DNA of 64,000 bases from Roseivirga sp. 4D4 (GTDB lineage Bacteria > Bacteroidota > Bacteroidia > Cytophagales > Cyclobacteriaceae): the NCBI RefSeq assembly GCF_001747095.1, contig NZ_MDGP01000001.1, forward strand, positions 2,897,001 to 2,961,000, read 5' to 3'. Positions 62,492-64,000 of the stretch are shown in pieces. Made by a program: the position numbers and the translations under genes. Numbering within the stretch: the stretch's first letter is position 1; every line of letters begins with the position of its first letter. The notes under the pieces were generated by a model. The model worked only from the letters and a program-made list of their open reading frames with translations. It was not told the DNA's origin and ran no database searches.

Positions 62492-63514
62492 ATGAATAAA
62501 TACACATATCCAGAAAAAAGAATCAGCTCTATAGATTTATCAAAATTAGAATGGAACAAATTTCTCGATGAACGACAATTACAAGAAGCCCAATCCAAGT
62601 TGGCTGAGTTGTATGAGTCATTAATAATGCTAGAGGAAAATCTTTTAAAAGTTGAAGACAGATTTCCTGCTGATCTTGTATTAAAAATAACACAAATCTT
62701 TGATCGGTTTCTTTCATTAATTGATTCAATAGAAGATAAACACGAAGGATCAAATGAGGACGACATAGTTAGAAACAAGAAAAATGCTTTACAGAATATT
62801 CGAAATTTTCATCGTGAATCATTTGAACTTGGAAATTCAAGTCAGACTCGACTTTTGGAGTTTATTGCAGTAACTAAAGGCTACCAAAAGGATGCTCCGC
62901 TCAACACAAAGAAGTATGAGCAGAGTATAATGTCAATTGTCAAAGATGCGGAATCTCAAAAAAAGCGGTTTGATGGGATCTATAGTGAATTTGAGAAGAA
63001 GCTAAGTGAAAGTACAGTCTCTGATTATGCCAAAGTATTCGAGACTGAGGTAACTAAAAACGGAAAAAGGGCCAGTCTCTGGATGAAAGTAGGCATTGGC
63101 TCTTTGATAATACTTATTGCTACAATTTTTATCTTCGTAAGATACGATGTTCTTCCAACTGAGATAACTAACGAGTTTGACTCTCTAATCCGATACAGCA
63201 TTAGCAATGCAATAGTGAAACTATTGATTTTTAGCCTTGAAATATACCTCCTTACATTTTCGGCAAAACAATATAGTATTTCAAAACATCAGCAGGTATT
63301 GAATATACACCGACAGAACGCACTTAATTCATACAAGCTATTCTCTGAATCGATTTCATCGGATGATGAGAACTCAAGAAACACTCTTATGATTCAAATT
63401 GCTAAATCGATTTATGAGAATAATCAATCGACTGGTTTCTTAAATGAAAAGAGTCAGACTAGCTCACCTGGAATTATAGAGTTAACTAAGATTATAGGCA
63501 AGACACCCCAATAA
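62492..63514 (+). CDS. Unknown protein with coiled coil and two membrane helices
   Basis: 340 residues from ATG 62492 (MNKYTYPEKR). The first 190 residues are helical and charged, with likely coiled coils (LDERQLQEAQSKLAELYESL, SQKKRFDGIYSEFEKKLSES). Two hydrophobic segments follow at about 197-217 and 239-257, then a cytoplasmic helical tail (KQYSISKHQQVLNIHRQNAL). No family recognised. Codon use and base composition look AT-richer than in the preceding genes, and it is followed by a strong terminator and a Fic gene, so it may belong to an accessory segment such as a defence or toxin locus. That is inference. Confidence 0.6.
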   Translation: MNKYTYPEKRISSIDLSKLEWNKFLDERQLQEAQSKLAELYESLIMLEENLLKVEDRFPADLVLKITQIFDRFLSLIDSIEDKHEGSNEDDIVRNKKNALQNIRNFHRESFELGNSSQTRLLEFIAVTKGYQKDAPLNTKKYEQSIMSIVKDAESQKKRFDGIYSEFEKKLSESTVSDYAKVFETEVTKNGKRASLWMKVGIGSLIILIATIFIFVRYDVLPTEITNEFDSLIRYSISNAIVKLLIFSLEIYLLTFSAKQYSISKHQQVLNIHRQNALNSYKLFSESISSDDENSRNTLMIQIAKSIYENNQSTGFLNEKSQTSSPGIIELTKIIGKTPQ

Positions 63515-63562
63515 AGATGTCTAAGCTCAGGGGCAAGGCAGAATGTACCTTACAAATTAATA

Positions 63563-63595
63563 AACGGTCCGGCCGCTTTGAGCGATCGGACCGTT
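63563..63595. terminator. Hairpin terminator between convergent genes
   Basis: AACGGTCCG (63563-63571) and CGGACCGTT (63587-63595) are perfect 9-base arms with a 15-base loop, followed by CTTTTCT on the plus strand. It lies after the unknown membrane protein gene and before the end of the convergent Fic gene. Confidence 0.75.
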
Positions 63596-63622
63596 CTTTT
63601 CTATGACAATAGCCATCAAGTT

Positions 63623-64000
63623 TTAGGACAGGTTCAGCTGATAACTGGTGCTTCTTCCTCCCTCTGTTGATTTTACTAAAACTTGCTTCTTCAAAAGGTC
63701 ATTGATATCTCTACCCGCAGTATCTTGAGAACACTTACACATTTTAGCCCACTTAGAGGATGTGAGTTTACCAAAGAAGCCATCGAAAAGCTTGTTCACC
63801 ATCTTTGACTGCCTTTCATTAAACGGTGTACTCGCATGGTTCTCCCAAAACTTAGCTTTCTGCACAGTTGTCTGCAATAGTTGCTCACTCGCCTCCACGG
63901 CTTTCTCCAGACAGTTGATAAACCACATTAGCCATTCAGTGATGTTCAAATCGCCTTTTTGGGTTTGTTCCAAAACATCATAATACTGCTGCCGCTGGTT
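63623..64000 (-). CDS. Fic-family protein, C-terminal part, runs off the window
   Basis: 126 codons are visible, open to base 64000 on the minus strand; the true start lies outside. The visible region, NQRQQYYDVLEQTQKGDLN, ITEWLMWFINCLEKAVEASE, KAKFWENHASTPFNERQSKMV, LTSSKWAKMCKCSQDTAGRDI and GGRSTSYQLNL, is the C-terminal extension and winged helix of DUF4172-type Fic proteins. The HPFxxGNGR catalytic loop would be further upstream, beyond the window. Fic enzymes AMPylate target proteins and often act as toxins or regulators. Confidence 0.85.
   Translation of the reverse strand, partial: NQRQQYYDVLEQTQKGDLNITEWLMWFINCLEKAVEASEQLLQTTVQKAKFWENHASTPFNERQSKMVNKLFDGFFGKLTSSKWAKMCKCSQDTAGRDINDLLKKQVLVKSTEGGRSTSYQLNLS

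Noticed and set aside
1-64000. CRISPR arrays, tRNA and rRNA genes, complete insertion sequences
   Set aside because: No regularly spaced repeats, cloverleaf-like segments, rRNA-like stretches or transposase genes were seen by eye; a tRNAscan/Infernal run would be decisive.

Overview
The window reads as chromosomal DNA of a member of the Bacteroidota, most likely a marine Cytophagales-type bacterium (Roseivirga/Fulvivirga-like; the genus is inference). The reasons are several TAnnTTTG -7 boxes upstream of genes, many short lipoproteins, tandem FtsX/MacB-type permeases, a LytTR/LytS two-component pair, the Bacteroidota-type 'GlmU family' protein, a long BNR-propeller exoprotein and a split heptose-kinase gene. 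GC looks to be in the low 40s by eye. No rRNA, tRNA, CRISPR array or complete insertion sequence was recognised, and no gap between genes exceeds about 240 bases.

Layout. 1-6.8 kb: cupin fragment, lipoprotein, serine hydrolase, two TolB-like propellers, an exported DinB protein and a LytTR/histidine-kinase pair, all on the minus strand. 7.3-11.2 kb: housekeeping genes (heptose kinase, aminotransferase, recR, clpS) and an XRE-type regulator. 11.4-22.2 kb: the most unusual region, two convergent gene sets that meet stop codon to stop codon at 17343/17344. The plus set encodes a YbjN/CesT-like protein, PspA, two tiny membrane proteins, DUF4178, a lipoprotein, a duplicated DUF350 membrane protein, a DUF559 endonuclease preceded by palindromic repeats, and a membrane-anchored spermidine-synthase-like enzyme. 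The minus set encodes a voltage-gated K+ channel, a second, degenerate spermidine-synthase-like protein, a Tat/lipobox FAD amine-oxidase-like protein and an unknown protein with an acidic tail. Together they suggest an envelope-stress system that couples PspA membrane maintenance, polyamine chemistry and ion conductance.

22.3-34.1 kb: transporters (SSS, TerC, NSS), an alkyltransferase-like DNA repair protein, and a long minus-strand run (GlmU-like, holB, retropepsin-like protease, rimK, hemC, two cyclophilins, RfbD-like) with many 4-11 nt overlaps, headed by a separately terminated rpmE2. 34.2-42.8 kb: outer-membrane beta-barrel protein, MsbA-like exporter, gmhA, YifB/ComM, Crp/Fnr regulator and ECF sigma factor with a probable membrane partner. 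43.6-47.6 kb: a tesA/ybbA/ybbP-like set (SGNH esterase, ABC ATPase, FtsX permease). 47.7-62.5 kb: secreted and periplasmic enzymes (amidohydrolase, TPR lipoprotein, Prc protease, MacB-like permease, S41 peptidase with an adjacent MarR regulator, BNR-repeat protein, exported RidA, M61 peptidase). The last 1.5 kb looks like accessory DNA: an AT-richer gene for an unknown two-TM protein and the C-terminal end of a Fic-family protein running off the window.

Limits: everything here was read by eye from sequence and remembered family motifs. No alignment or database search was run, and operons, promoters and operators are inferences.
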